Source: Mesotaenium endlicherianum | Taxonomy: Eukaryota; Streptophyta; Zygnematophyceae; Zygnematales; Mesotaeniaceae | Assembly (NCBI GenBank): GCA_009602735.1 | Contig: WELA01008529.1 | Coordinates: 39,678-63,869, forward strand | DNA length: 24,192 bases | Direction of reading: 5' to 3' | Shown here: positions 1-9,773 of the stretch, one piece after another | Numbering within the stretch: the first letter of the stretch is position 1 | Layout: every line of letters starts with the position of its first letter | Notes under the pieces: model-generated | Seen by the model: the letters and a program-made list of their open reading frames with translations, nothing else | Databases searched by the model: none | Told to the model about the DNA's origin: nothing | Position numbers and translations under genes: made by a program

Positions 1-930
1 CGTCTCGCCCCCCTCTCGCCCCCCTCCTCTCCCCCGTCCCTCTTGTCTTCCCAGAAAGAGCATACAGTTTCACCAACGGGGGAAGTTGCGTGATTAGGAA
101 TTGAATATGTGGGCCTCCTCGCCCTGGGTGGGCCACACAGGGTTGGCTCTGGTACAGATCTTAAACTTTTGGCAGCCCATGTGTGTGCTTTTTCTTTAAC
201 TCGATCGTGTGTGCCGTGCCGAAGGAATGCTTTTCACAAGTAAGCAAACAAAACGAGAAAAAAACTGAAAGAAAGCCCTCTTAATTTTTTAGACAAGTTT
301 CATTTGCCAGAGAAGGAAGAAGAATTTTGGCCAGCCTCAGGTCAAGCGAGCGGCCTTCCCACATTTGGAGGGCAGTCAGAGGGCCGAATCGTAACCGAGC
401 AGGCCTCTTTCGTCCACGCCAGTGGCAGCAAGTCGAGCAAGCCTTCGCCCTTCCTCCCTACAGAAAAAGATGCAGTCTGCGGCCTTGGGCATGTCGTTGC
501 CCCGCGCTCTTTGGTCCTCCGGGAGGGGGGGGGGGGCGATCAGCGCCAGCTGCCCTTCTTACATGTTGTTGTCATCTTTTGGCGCTCTCTCGTCTCGTCC
601 TGTTACGGTTCTTACACATGGCAATCCGTCATATTTCCCGACTCGCCAGCTGTCCAGCTGCTCCCTCCCTGGCACAGCCACCCCTGGCTGCTCGCTGCCC
701 AGATCCTTAAACCCTGAAAGCATATACCTCGCACCCTACGCGATACCCTGGCGGCCTGTGTCTTCTTGTGCTTAGTTAGCTCCAGCTGGATAAGCCCAGG
801 TCAGACATCCTCGCTGGCAAACCCTAATATCGTATTCTCTGGCTGAACAAAACCACCCCTCTGGAAATTTCAGTGTGATTAGGTCCTGCTGTTGCAGCCC
901 TTGGCTGGTTGACCTTGCCATCTCAAGCCC

Positions 931-1056
931 CAGCTGCTCCAAACCCCAGCCGGTTCAAACCTGGCCGGTAAAAAACCCCAGCCGGTCCAAACCCTAGCCG
1001 GTACAAACCCTACCCAATCGAACGCTGTCCGGTCAGATCCCCGGCCGGTCAAACCC
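931..1056. repeat. Degenerate 16-bp tandem repeat, 8 units
   Basis: Units start at 931, 947, 963, 979, 995, 1011 and 1027 (16 bp each) and at 1043 (14 bp). The consensus is YAGCCGGTNCAAACCC. Units 2, 4 and 5 match it almost perfectly; units 1, 6 and 7 are diverged but keep the exact spacing. The AAACCC part resembles a plant telomere-like word, but the 16-bp period and the CCGGT core make this a distinct minisatellite. It has no ORF and no spacers. Confidence 0.85.
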
Positions 1057-1883
1057 TTACTGCCTCATATTCAGAGACCCGGCGGGTGGAACCCTACCTC
1101 GGGCGGCGGCGGCCCTTGCCCTGTACCTGCCTGCCTGTAAAACAATGACAGCTGAAGGCTTCCTTCTCTCTTCTCGCCGTGTATCTTCTCTCTTCTCGGG
1201 GTAGGGCTATGCATTAGGGTTTACAAATTTCCCCCCCCAAGAAACCTTGCGAGGGGGACTCACGACAAAGTCATGATCTGCATTCCGCGCGCATCACTTT
1301 GCACATCACAGGGTTTGCGATTCTGGGCCCCATTTCTAGGGCAGAAATTAGGGTTTGGAGCTCAGTGTGCATGCACCCTCGTGGCAGAGCTGCTGGCAGC
1401 CCCGGCTGCTCCTGTGAGGCGCGAGTGAGCTCAGCCTTCATTCCAACCCTAGACCCGGTCCCACTGTGCCTTCACCCTAGCCCTGATCTTGTTCCTGGAG
1501 CGAGGTGACGTGTGCGTGTCACCGCCAGGTGGAGCTACCAGGGGTGCCCCACAACGCACAAATTTTGGATATTGAAACTCTTTTTCTTCTGGAGTTCAGA
1601 CTTTGATGTTTGGAGTTTGGTTGTTTTTTTGATTCCTGCGCGGGTCGGAGCAGTGGGGCGGCGGAAGAGCCGTAACTTTGAAGAAAGAGTTTGGGCCTGT
1701 TTACACGCGCACACGTTCGAGCTTTTTTCTGAGTGCAGCTTGCAGAAGCTGGGTGGTCGTGCGGCCCGAATGCTGGCCAAATTGCTCTCAGAGAGAATGA
1801 GCACCTCTTTGTCGATGTGAACAAAGCCAACAGAATAAATGTGACCGAGGCATACTGGCTGGACCTTTGCATGTATATGTCCT

Positions 1884-1914
1884 TGCATGCGCATGTGCAT
1901 GCGCGCGCGCGCCC

Positions 1915-1945
<31 letters not shown>

Positions 1946-1953
1946 TGTGTGTA
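1884..1953. repeat. Alternating purine-pyrimidine tract plus GT microsatellite
   Basis: Bases 1884-1912 alternate purine and pyrimidine without a break (TGCATGCG... to GCGCGCGC). A GT repeat interrupted by GGG follows, to about 1953. Such tracts are prone to Z-DNA. It lies about 190 bp upstream of the first recognised UBX exon, in probable intron or upstream DNA. Confidence 0.85.
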
Positions 1954-2145
1954 TGTCTTGGCAGGTACAACGTGTGTGTGCTGTGCGTGTATTACAAAGG
2001 ACCAAGTGCAAATACTTATGCTGGCGCTCCTCTCCCTTCCCCTCTCCCCCCCCTCCTCTCCCTCCCCCTCCTCTTTCCTCCCTTGCCCTCCCCTGCCCCG
2101 CGCTCTCATCAAAACCCCCCCCTGTTTTTCTCCCCCTCCTCGCAG

Positions 2146-4747
2146 AAGAAATTGAAAGAGGTGGGGGCCGCCCTGGCGAGGTACGACGGCATTGAGCAAG
2201 CGCGCAGGCAGAGGGCCGCGGCGGGCGGGGACGATTTGACGGCGGCCCCGGGGGAGGAGCTGCTGCGGTGGGCGGCGGCGGCCACGCGGGACTCGCAGCG
2301 GCTGCGTGCGGCACAGGCGCGTGCCCCTGCTCCGTGTGTTTTTTTTTCCCCCCGTTTTTTTGTTTTTATGTCTTCATCCGTGGGCATCGTCTTGTCACTC
2401 GGCGACATCTACAAACTTGGGGCAATTGATGACAGTAGGCCGTTCTCACTTTTTGAGTGGCAGGGGCCCTCGAGGTTTGGAGCATTTGACGGACCAAATG
2501 TGAATATTTTTTTGGCCCTGCACCGTTGGGGTGACCTGAGCCCCGCCTTGCAAGGCATGTCTGTGTGGGTGCGCGCGCGTGAAGAAAACGTATTCATGTT
2601 TTGAAAGAAGCGTATGTGCACACTTGTTGGTGAGTATTTGTGTAACGCGCGCCCGCACACACACACGCTCACACACTTGCACGCTCTTGCACACACACAC
2701 ACACTTACACACACACACAGGTGTGTGTGTGTGTGTGTGTGTGTGTTTGTAGAGCTCAGGTCTTTCTGCGAACTTGCATCCTCAGTCGATGCTGATTTGT
2801 TTCACACTTCCAGCATACTACTTTCTGACGCAGAAGGATATAATTTTCCCTTGGGAACATCTATGCGCAAGCCAAAGAGAGCGCTGCAGGTGTCAGCATC
2901 TAGTCGTGCTCTGACTCTGTGACACCTGTCCAACACCGCACCGCGTCTTACTGCAGGATGCTGACCTGGCAGACTCTCTTCGGAGGGATCGCAAGAGGGA
3001 GGAACTGGAGCAAGAGCTGGCAGAGCGTGAGAAGCAGGAGGAGCAACGGGTCAGGCTGGAAGCCGAGGAGAGGTGGGCGGCACAGCTGGCGGCCCAGGTG
3101 CGAGCTTGCCCTCCTCCCCCAACCACCCATCAAAAGCCCTTCACTCCTCCTCCTCTTCCCCCCCTCTCCCCTTCCCTTCCCCCTCCCTAGCACGCGCAAT
3201 ATTGTGCTTTTCCTTCCCTGCCCCAGTCTGCGGACACTGGCTACCTGGCGCTTTGCGGTCCATCCCAATCTCCTACTCCTCCTGCATGTGCCTTCTCTGG
3301 CGCTCACGCGATGCCTGCCTGCTTCTCTCCTCCTGCCAATACCTCTCACCCTGGTGTGGTGCTCCCCTCTTACTGGGGTAGTTGGGGTAGTTGGTGACGG
3401 GACAGAAAGGGGAAGGGAGCTTCATGGGGGAGGGCATGGGGGAGGAGGATGAGGAGGACAGAGGAGGAAGACTTAGGAGGAAGAGAGGGACATGGGATTT
3501 CTTGTCCTGGTTTTGCCTTTTCAACAGGTCGAGAGGGGGGGCAGGTTTGCTCTGGCCTTCCTTAGAGGCACTTCAAATGCATCCATGGGGATATAGCCGT
3601 TTGTAGATAGTCAAGCTCAAGTAGAAGGTGCCACTTGTCACCCGGCCACCTGGCGCCTGCCTGCCCCTGGTGGTGCGTGCAGGATTTCTGGGTGCCTCCT
3701 CTACTCCTTTGGAAAACCGGTGTTGTAAGGAGGAGGCCATTCTTCACCAATTTCTTTTGGTGTTGAATGAAGAAATAAGGGCCAAAGAAGGTAAAGAAGA
3801 TGCGACATAAGTTGTCAAACCACGTGGTGGGCGTATGTGGAAGTCAAGCGTGTTGCCATCTGGCAGTAGCTCATGCCGTGTGTTTTGCCTCTAGAGGTTG
3901 CTTGGTTGCTCTGTGTGTGTGCCACGTGGTGTGTACTCAGCCCGCCCACGTGTCACGATTTCTTGGCTATCTCAAGAGCATGCCACCTGAAGCTGCCATC
4001 ACCTTGTTGTCTTGTGACATCATCGGGTGCTTCTTTCTGTTGTCCTCACCACCAGGAAAGGAGGCGACAGCTCAGGGAGGCGCTACCCGGCGAGCCAGAG
4101 GCGCACGAGCATGGCCGCACTCTCATCGTGCTGCGCCTTCCTGACAGCTGTCAGCATCGGAGAGCTTGGCGTGCCATGGACACCGTTGCTGCCCTCTATG
4201 ACTGGGTATGAATTCCAAACATTAGAAATAATCAGTCTACTACATGTTCTTGTTCGATAGTACTTGTTCAATATATTGTAGTGGGTGTACTGCCGTGCAT
4301 AGTCATCTCCTCATCTCCTCAGTCCTAACGAGTGTGACGTGTCAAGGAGTGTGCCACTGTGAAGTGTGTAACGTGTCATGTCGCCCAGTGTACCAAAGTT
4401 GCATATGTTTCTCTCGACTAAGTTGCCCGAGAGGCTAGCACTCGCTTCCTCTGGTAGTTGCCGGCAACCGCTTGTGTGTACAATTTAACCCCCCTTGTTA
4501 TGACCCTTGGATATAATTTGCATCGTGATATGATTGTTTTGGCCGTGCTCATAATTTTCTCTTTGTGTCTGTGTGAATTGTCTCGCAGGTGGACTCCATA
4601 GACGACGTGGCACTTCTATGCCCACGCGGCGCCGTGTTGGCAACCAGCTATCCACGTGTCCTCTTGAAGAGAGAAGAATGGGGGCATAGGACAATACAAG
4701 AGGCAGGCTTGTGCCCGCAGTCTGTGATTGCGATTGAGGCCCTTTGA
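2146..4747 (+). CDS. UBX-domain protein (FAF/UBXD8/PUX-like), 3' four exons
   Basis: Four exons join in phase 0: 2146-2316, 2957-3097, 4056-4205 and 4589-4747 (TGA stop at 4745-4747), giving 206 residues. Exons 1-2 encode an Ala/Arg/Glu-rich helical region; the segment LRAAQ-DADLADSLRRDR matches the RLREEQDxAYxxSLxxDR element that precedes the UBX domain in FAF1/FAF2/UBXD8 and plant PUX proteins. Exons 3-4 (residues about 123-206) encode a UBX fold: ALPGEP linker, TLIVLRLPD strand, TVAALYDWV helix spanning the last junction, SYPRVLL strand, and TIQEAGLCPQSVIAIEAL C-terminus. UBX domains bind the N domain of Cdc48/p97 and recruit ubiquitylated clients, often in ER or lipid-droplet degradation. 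Acceptors tcgcag, ctgcag, accag and tcgcag are good; donors are gcgcgt, gtgcga and gtatga, the first being non-canonical. The N-terminus, and any UAS or UBA domain, is not found. There are no in-frame stops. It is the only host gene I can see, and UBX membership is firmer than the subfamily. Confidence 0.8.
2317..2956 (+). other. Putative GC-AG intron of the UBX gene
   Basis: The reading frame and family alignment require exon 1 to end at CAG (2314-2316), followed by gcgcgt, and exon 2 to start at 2957 after ctgcag. The nearest GT donors are gtgcgg at 2306 and gtgccc at 2321. The 2321 donor would join out of phase and hit a stop at once. The intron carries a T-run (2339-2347) and a CA/GT inverted repeat (2691-2746). 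A GC donor is known in a small fraction of plant introns, but this one lacks the usual GCAAGT context. Confidence 0.55.
2657..2746. repeat. (CA)n/(GT)n inverted microsatellite in intron
   Basis: CA repeats with interruptions run from 2657 to 2718 and switch at 2719-2720 to a pure GT run ending at 2746. The CA arm (about 2706-2718) is complementary to the adjacent GT arm, so DNA could extrude a cruciform and the intron RNA could fold into a long hairpin with almost no loop. Confidence 0.9.
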
Positions 4748-5735
4748 GTTGTTACATATGTTATCATCAATATAAGCTATCTTATTATCTTATCTTAAAT
4801 TAATGCACTCTTCGTTCGTTCACTTTCAGTAGGGTGAACAACCATATTTCAAGTGTCCAGGTGACCAAAAGCTGCAAAGTCACCAGCATAAACCAACTCA
4901 CAATCAATGCGGCTTAGCTGTCTGGAGCTAAAGTGGGCCGTGCTTCAATGGACCGCGGAAGAGTCCCCTTACTTTATTTGCTCGAATCCGTGCACATAAG
5001 GTGAAACCAATCATGAATGTCAATACTAACCTGCTTAGTTTTCCGCAGTTTGAAGAACTGTCTATGGTACTCAACCTGTACAGTGATATTAGCATTTTGC
5101 ACCTAGTTTTCGTCATAGTCACCAGCTTGGGTGGCTAAATCTTGTACGTTGAATGAACTGCTACAAAAAAAAGAATACTTATAAATTTCTTATGCACCCT
5201 CATGTAAGCCAAAGTTCCTAACAACAGAAGCAAGTTAGTCAATGCCGTCATATCCTGATGAATGGCGTTACAACATCATCAATCTCAATCATGTATTGAT
5301 CCCCTCGACTTACACCTTGAAAATGTGCAAGTCACGAAACGGCCCGAATTGATTCACTCAAACATTGATCCCATTTTACCTAAGAGATGATGAAGTGGAC
5401 CCATTTCCAAACCTCACAAGAAAGCAAATTGCACAAATTTGTTCTTATTGGTTTTCACAAATTGAATCGACCGAAATAGCAAAATTTTGAAATCGCACAA
5501 GAAGTCTTGAATTGAATTTCTGAGGTTCATTGAAGGGCTCTAACAAGCGAGTTTATATTGATGCTGGTGGCAGTCATCTTTGTTTGACCATTTGTCCGGT
5601 GTGGAAAAGGAAAATCAGATGCGCGATGTTTGATGCATGAACGAATTAGGGCATAACAAAATGTATATCGCATATGCTTGCAATCAACCGTTCACCAGGA
5701 ATGAACTCTAGTTTTTTTCTTTTTTGGAGACGGTT

Positions 5736-5801
5736 TAAGTTCTTGAGCATGGAATAGTATACCCGCTCTAAGTTCTCGAGCATGGAAGAGTTTATCCACT
5801 C
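5736..5801. repeat. 33-bp imperfect tandem duplication
   Basis: Copy 1 is 5736-5768 and copy 2 is 5769-5801. Both begin TAAGTTCT and share GAGCATGGAA, with several substitutions between them and no indel. Confidence 0.85.
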
Positions 5802-6973
5802 TTACACCCTTACAACTTAATTGTAAGCTTGTCCACGTTGTTCTCACAAGGAGCAACAACAGCAACCAAAGGTGATCAACTTTAAGTATATTGGATTGCC
5901 CTTTTACGGCATATTTGTAAGATACAAGGCATTGAGAAGATTAAACTTGGGTCATTTTGAAAATTCAAAATTGACGATTTCGAAGTTGGACAGATGAATC
6001 AAGTTCCATTGGTTCATAATTACTGTCCGGTTCAGTCATGGACATCATGCTGTAAGTACACATACTTGGTCATGGTACCAATTAGAAGCAGTGATTTGAT
6101 TTTTCTTAAATGAACGTGTTTCACAAGACATTTTTGTTTCTGACACAATCTTCACAAAAAATAAATACTCCAATGAAAAGCAAGTATTGGCACAACTTCT
6201 AAAATCACTTTTTTATAATTGTGTTCTTAAGGTTGCATCCCAAGAGCGTGAATCAAATTCAACCAATCACAACAAAAAGTTATAACTGTGATTGATATGA
6301 CGACTCACCAAAATACTACTTACAATTAAACGGCCAAGTGCCGTAGGACTCAAACGTCTTGAAGGTACCAATTTACTTTAAACACATGAAAATTTGGAAG
6401 TGTTTGGAAGATTTGAACCTATTAATTCTTCAATTCCTTGGACCATGCACCTGGAGAGTAAAATATGAGAAATCTAGAATATCGATCTGGTTTCCCTAGC
6501 CTGGGGGTCTTACCATGTCGATCCCAACCATTGCTAGTATATGGGTGGGTGGGACCCACGCATTGATACAGCATTCTAAGGGTGGAATTCTTTGCTGATG
6601 TTATCGAACATATCAAGCATAATAATACTCCCAGTTTGTGAAACATTTCTGCAATGGCCAACTCTGTGCCTAGTTTGTGTACTATTTTTGTTATGTGATG
6701 TCACATTAGTTGGATGACATTGTTAGCGGGTGAAACAACAATAATCCTTATCATTGAATAATATCTCACTTGAAATGCCTAACATAGTTTATTACCGATT
6801 TGCATTTGACATGCAATATGTTTATAAAATTTCCCGGCAGGAGTGCATTGAAACATGTGACAGGGGCCCACCAGTTTTGTGCTGTCGTCGATGTTCCGAC
6901 TTCTCGTGTCATATTTTTTGCCTATTTCGACGCTTTTGAATCGGTGTCGTGCCTAACAGCGTCGGACCCCTGG

Positions 6974-7145
6974 CACGTGCGTGGCTTCTCAGCACGTGTG
7001 CCTTCAACCTGGTTGACGTGTCGGCGGTCCTTCTCTCGTGCGGGGATTCCCTGGTCGTTTGGTCGGTGCGTTGCTGCACGTGGGAAATCGACCGGGTTGA
7101 TTGACCTTTGAACGTGTGTCGGTGGCAGACTAGCTCGGGGTTGAC
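6974..7145. promoter_or_regulatory. Cluster of G-box (CACGTG) and W-box-like (TTGAC) words
   Basis: CACGTG occurs at 6974-6979, 6993-6998 and 7077-7082. TTGAC occurs at 7013-7017, 7101-7105 and 7141-7145. These are known plant bZIP/bHLH and WRKY core sites. The cluster lies in a GC-richer island to the left of the Ty3-A 3' LTR. No gene start is recognised beside it, so a regulatory role is inference only. Confidence 0.25.
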
Positions 7146-7389
7146 CCATTCTTGGTCTTCTTGCGCTTGCATCATGCGGTGAAGTGAAATGAATCAACTT
7201 ACCAAATAAGCGATTAACAATTAATAAAGATCTTTATATCAGCAAGTAATCTTTATGGTATTTTTCGTTAACTGGTTAAACGGCAAAGGACAACACACTA
7301 GCAGTGAATAATACTCGTAAGTCAAATGCGAGTAAACTAGCATCAATAATGCAAATCAGTAAACTTATACATAAGCAAGGTTAGAAGAC

Positions 7390-7904
7390 AGTGCGTATCA
7401 ATGGCTTCTCGCCTTGGATTCAGATCTCTCTCAGTAAGCTGTACAAGAGAGTTGGCCTCGTTTCCGAATACCGAACTCGAGAGCAATGCCTAGCATATGT
7501 ACATGGAATGAGTTTACTGTTCAACGGTCAGTGCGATGGCACCGCCTACCCGGGAGTTAACCACGTTGGTAGGACCTCGGTTAACCAAATCCACCGCCAT
7601 CTCCCATCATCCCGAATAGCCATCCATCATAGGGATGTCATCTGGCCATTCATCAAGCATATTGTACTTAGGTGCATATCAAGGCAGTTCGCTGCTACCG
7701 AGTACGGAAGTCAGCTGGCTGTTAAAGAATGGGTTAGCAAGCTGACTTATATGGACTTCAGCCTGCTGCTTCCGGCTGAGTCATTAAACTGATAATTATG
7801 TAAAGTCCAGCAGACTGACTATTAACTAAAGTTCAGCAGGCTGAACCTCATTAACTATTATATTTAAATGAATATTATATCCACTAATATACTGATTCAT
7901 TACA
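7390..7904 (-). repeat. Ty3-A 3' LTR (core 7738-7904; left limit uncertain)
   Basis: Bases 7738-7904 are repeated at 14171-14337 with 5 mismatches and no indel in 167 bp. On the minus strand the LTR starts TGTAATGAATC at 7904, immediately after a purine-rich GGAGGGAT, which is the expected polypurine tract-LTR junction. The shared part is U3. R and U5 should continue leftward past the TATA box, perhaps to about 7390, but the right copy lacks that part, so the left edge cannot be fixed by comparison. No convincing target-site duplication was found. Confidence 0.65.
7746..7754 (-). promoter_or_regulatory. TATA box in Ty3-A 3' LTR
   Basis: The minus strand reads CCATATAAG, about 150 bp into the LTR and just inside the left limit of the sequence shared by both LTR copies. 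Transcription would be expected to start about 30 bp further left, near 7715. The same motif is present at the edge of the truncated right copy (14179-14187). Confidence 0.5.
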
Positions 7905-7913
7905 ATCCCTCCA
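7905..7913 (-). other. Polypurine tract of Ty3-A
   Basis: The minus strand reads TGGAGGGAT immediately 5' of the LTR start TGTAATG. This is the position and composition expected for the plus-strand primer of a Ty3 element. It fixes the minus orientation of Ty3-A independently of the ORFs. Confidence 0.7.
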
Positions 7914-8039
7914 ACTTAACTTGTTGTCGCCTCGACAACATTAAACTGCAAAAAGCCTTAAATAAAGGAACTGACCCTGACCAGCCTCCCCTACTGACTG
8001 CCTTTTCAGCCCGTCACCTTAAGGGGTTGTTCCTGGGGC

Positions 8040-9773
8040 TTAAGGATCAGGAGACGAAGATCTGGACCTAGATCTGGACAGCCCTCTAGGTCTGTCAGCT
8101 GGCCTTCTAAAGAACCCTGTTTGCTCTAAAGTTGGACCTCGAGGAGAACGAAGGATGGTAGCCTGCTCTTCAACCACTTGGGTGTTGATCCCCACATAGA
8201 CAGGCATTCCAGTAGGATGCTGAAATATATTGGCTAGAGGTACATGCCCCTGAGCGGAGGGGGAGCCTGAGCGGAGGGGGAGGCCGGCATACCTCTGGCC
8301 CACCCGCGTGTCCCTCTTCTGGCACCCATGTCCTCTGGGGATTTTTGCCTGTCTCTGCTGCCCAGTACAGTCAGATCAGCTTCTTCCCCTGCTTGGGCAG
8401 GTGGGCTGGGGGAGCGAGTGCGGGGTCCAGTTGTCGCCATAACGGGGATCACATTCCAAATACCTGATCGTGGTTCTTTAGGAGGCGCCCCTGCCTGCCC
8501 CTGGGTATCCTGAGTACCTGCTGCTGATGCTTCTCCTCTGCCTTGTTCTTCTTCCTCATCCTCCTCATCCTCCTCCTCGGAGAGAGTAGGGGTCTCGTCC
8601 ACTAAGTCGTCCTGCTCCCTAGTAGACATGGAGTAGTCTACCGACCTCCCTTTCTTAGGGCGCGCTGGAGGTTGCTTGGCCTTCAGCCTGCTGATATCTA
8701 TTCGGCCTGCATTCTTTGCCCATTTGACAAAGGCGTGCTTTCCCTTAGAGAAGTAGTCTCTTCCCCTCCTCCTATGCTCCTTGGTCTTTGCATTCATATT
8801 GCTCAGGCATCCATTCAGCCTGGGGTCCCAAGGGGCAATGTGAGGTGGTAGGATGAGATAGCCGTCTAGGCCATAGTGGAAGTCATCCGGTTGGGCTCGG
8901 TCACACTCCTGCTTCTTATTTGTGACGGTCATCCACCTCCAGTCTGTTGGCTGCTGGTAGTACTGGGGTCCGTGCTCAGCCTTCCTCAGTTTACANTTGG
9001 GGTCCGTGCTCAGCCTTNTTTCTCAGTTTACACGGGAACCAGTAGGGAGAGAACATCTGCTGTCCTGCCTCCCTGGCCAAGTACTCCCAGCTCCTTCTCT
9101 CAACTTCATTGTAAGCTGGCAGTAGTGTGAGGTAGAATACCGTATCCTTAAAGCTATCGGGCCGCATGCTCACCATCCGGATGAGTCTCTGATCTCCCAC
9201 TATTCCTGGTATAGAGACCGGCTTGTCTTTTGAATCATCTGCCAGGTAACGGGCCTGCTCCGCTGTATAGCCCACCATCTTAGCATAATCTTCGTAAAGG
9301 ACCACACCGATGTGTGTCTCAATGTACCTATCCAGTGCTGCAGTCCCTTCCCTCTGTAGCAGTGTTGTCTGTTCCAGCTTGTTGATCTCCTGGGCTGCCA
9401 GCAATGCTTCCTTCAGGTTATCAAAGTTTTGGCCACCCACCACAGTATACCTGTAAGTGGCCAAGCTCTTCTGTCTGTCCGCTTCAATCTTTTTCCTTTT
9501 CTCCTCCTCTGCCGCTGCCGCTTCTTCTTGTTGTTTCTTCTGTCTCTCCTCCTCAGCTTTCCTGAGGTTTTCCGCTTCCTGATCCTTCTTCCTCTGTGCC
9601 TCTTCTGCCGCCTCTTGTTGTTTGCGGACCCTTTCTTGTTCTCTCCTGGTGAGGGACGTCGCCGCCAGCTCCTTCTGGTATTGCTCCATTGTCCTCCTGG
9701 CTTCTTCTGCCTTGCGCTTTCTGTCCTCCTTTTGTGTGGTGGGAGCCATCCTGTGCATGTAACCAGGGCACAA
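8040..9773 (-). CDS. Accessory coiled-coil ORF of Ty3-A, function unknown
   Basis: I do not recognise this protein. The reading starts at 9773, or more likely at the ATG at 9749 (MAPTTQKED). It is open to a TAA at 8042-8040 if two tandem duplications (8964-9032 and 8250-8283), each shifting the frame, are counted once; that gives about 559 codons. In order: a highly charged Glu/Lys/Gln/Arg coiled coil (residues about 10-105), a globular part with aromatic and Pro-rich stretches (HYGLDGYLILPPHIAPWDPR), a basic NAKTKEHRRRGRDYF segment, an acidic run (SEEEDEEDEEEEQ), Pro-rich linkers, and an RS-rich end (SRSRSRSSSPDP). No signal peptide, transmembrane segment, CCHC knuckle or enzyme motif is visible, so it is not an evident env. 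It lies on the same strand between pol and the 3' LTR. It may be an accessory or second Gag-like protein, or a captured gene. Confidence 0.55.
8250..8283 (-). repeat. 17-bp tandem duplication that breaks the accessory ORF
   Basis: CTGAGCGGAGGGGGAG is repeated with a 17-bp period (8250-8266 and 8267-8283). The extra copy shifts the frame; with one copy, the upstream frame ending in ...ASPSAQ continues as GHVPLANIFQHP and reaches the RS-rich C-terminus. Confidence 0.8.
8964..9032 (-). repeat. 34-bp duplication with two N bases in the accessory ORF
   Basis: The word TGGGGTCCGTGCTCAGCCTT starts at 8964 and again at 8998. Both copies end in CTCAGTTTACA. Ambiguous bases lie at 8996 and 9018. The second copy has about 3 extra bases, so the net excess is about 37 bp, which shifts the frame. 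Reading a single copy gives FPCKLRKAEHGPQYYQQP without a stop. The Ns suggest an assembly or consensus error. Confidence 0.75.

Larger units (their letters stand above)
1..2145. other. Unassigned region upstream of the UBX gene
   Basis: No coding region can be supported here. The stretch begins with a C/T-rich tract (1-54) ending in a possible 3' splice site (cttcccag at 47-54), so an upstream exon of the UBX gene could follow, but every frame after it closes soon. It also holds a 16-bp tandem repeat, an alternating purine-pyrimidine tract, a GT microsatellite, and a long pyrimidine tract (about 2030-2145) that serves as the polypyrimidine tract of the first recognisable exon. Open frames overlapping the microsatellites translate to His-Thr or Cys-Val runs and are low-complexity artefacts. 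The promoter and 5' exons of the UBX gene should lie here or to the left of the window. Confidence 0.5.
4748..7389. other. AT-rich intergenic region, no gene recognised
   Basis: Base composition falls sharply after the UBX stop. Open frames in this stretch are short (under 105 codons), on mixed strands, and resemble nothing I know. No AATAAA is obvious just after the UBX stop. A 33-bp tandem duplication (5736-5801) and a GC-richer island with repeated CACGTG and TTGAC words (about 6840-7160) are the only structure noted. Confidence 0.6.

Noticed and set aside
931..1056. CRISPR-like or telomeric array
   Set aside because: Units are contiguous with no spacers, and the 16-bp period and CCGGT core do not fit the 7-bp plant telomere repeat.
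1733..1900. Possible upstream UBX exon (frame with LRENEHLFVDVNKANRINVTEAYWLDL)
   Set aside because: No match to UAS or UBA domains that I can see, and no convincing splice pair into 2146; left unannotated.
1519..2314. Long minus-strand frames upstream of and across UBX exon 1
   Set aside because: They read through GT and CT microsatellites (His-Thr and Gly-Glu runs) and are antisense to a supported exon; low-complexity artefacts.
7391..7792. Plus-strand ORF of 133 codons
   Set aside because: It overlaps the Ty3-A 3' LTR and runs antisense through its TATA region; no recognisable domain. It is most likely LTR sequence that is open by chance.
8328..8513. Plus-strand ORFs opposite the accessory ORF, pol and Ty3-B
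   Set aside because: They are shadows of minus-strand coding sequence; the minus frames carry the recognisable domains or the coiled coil.
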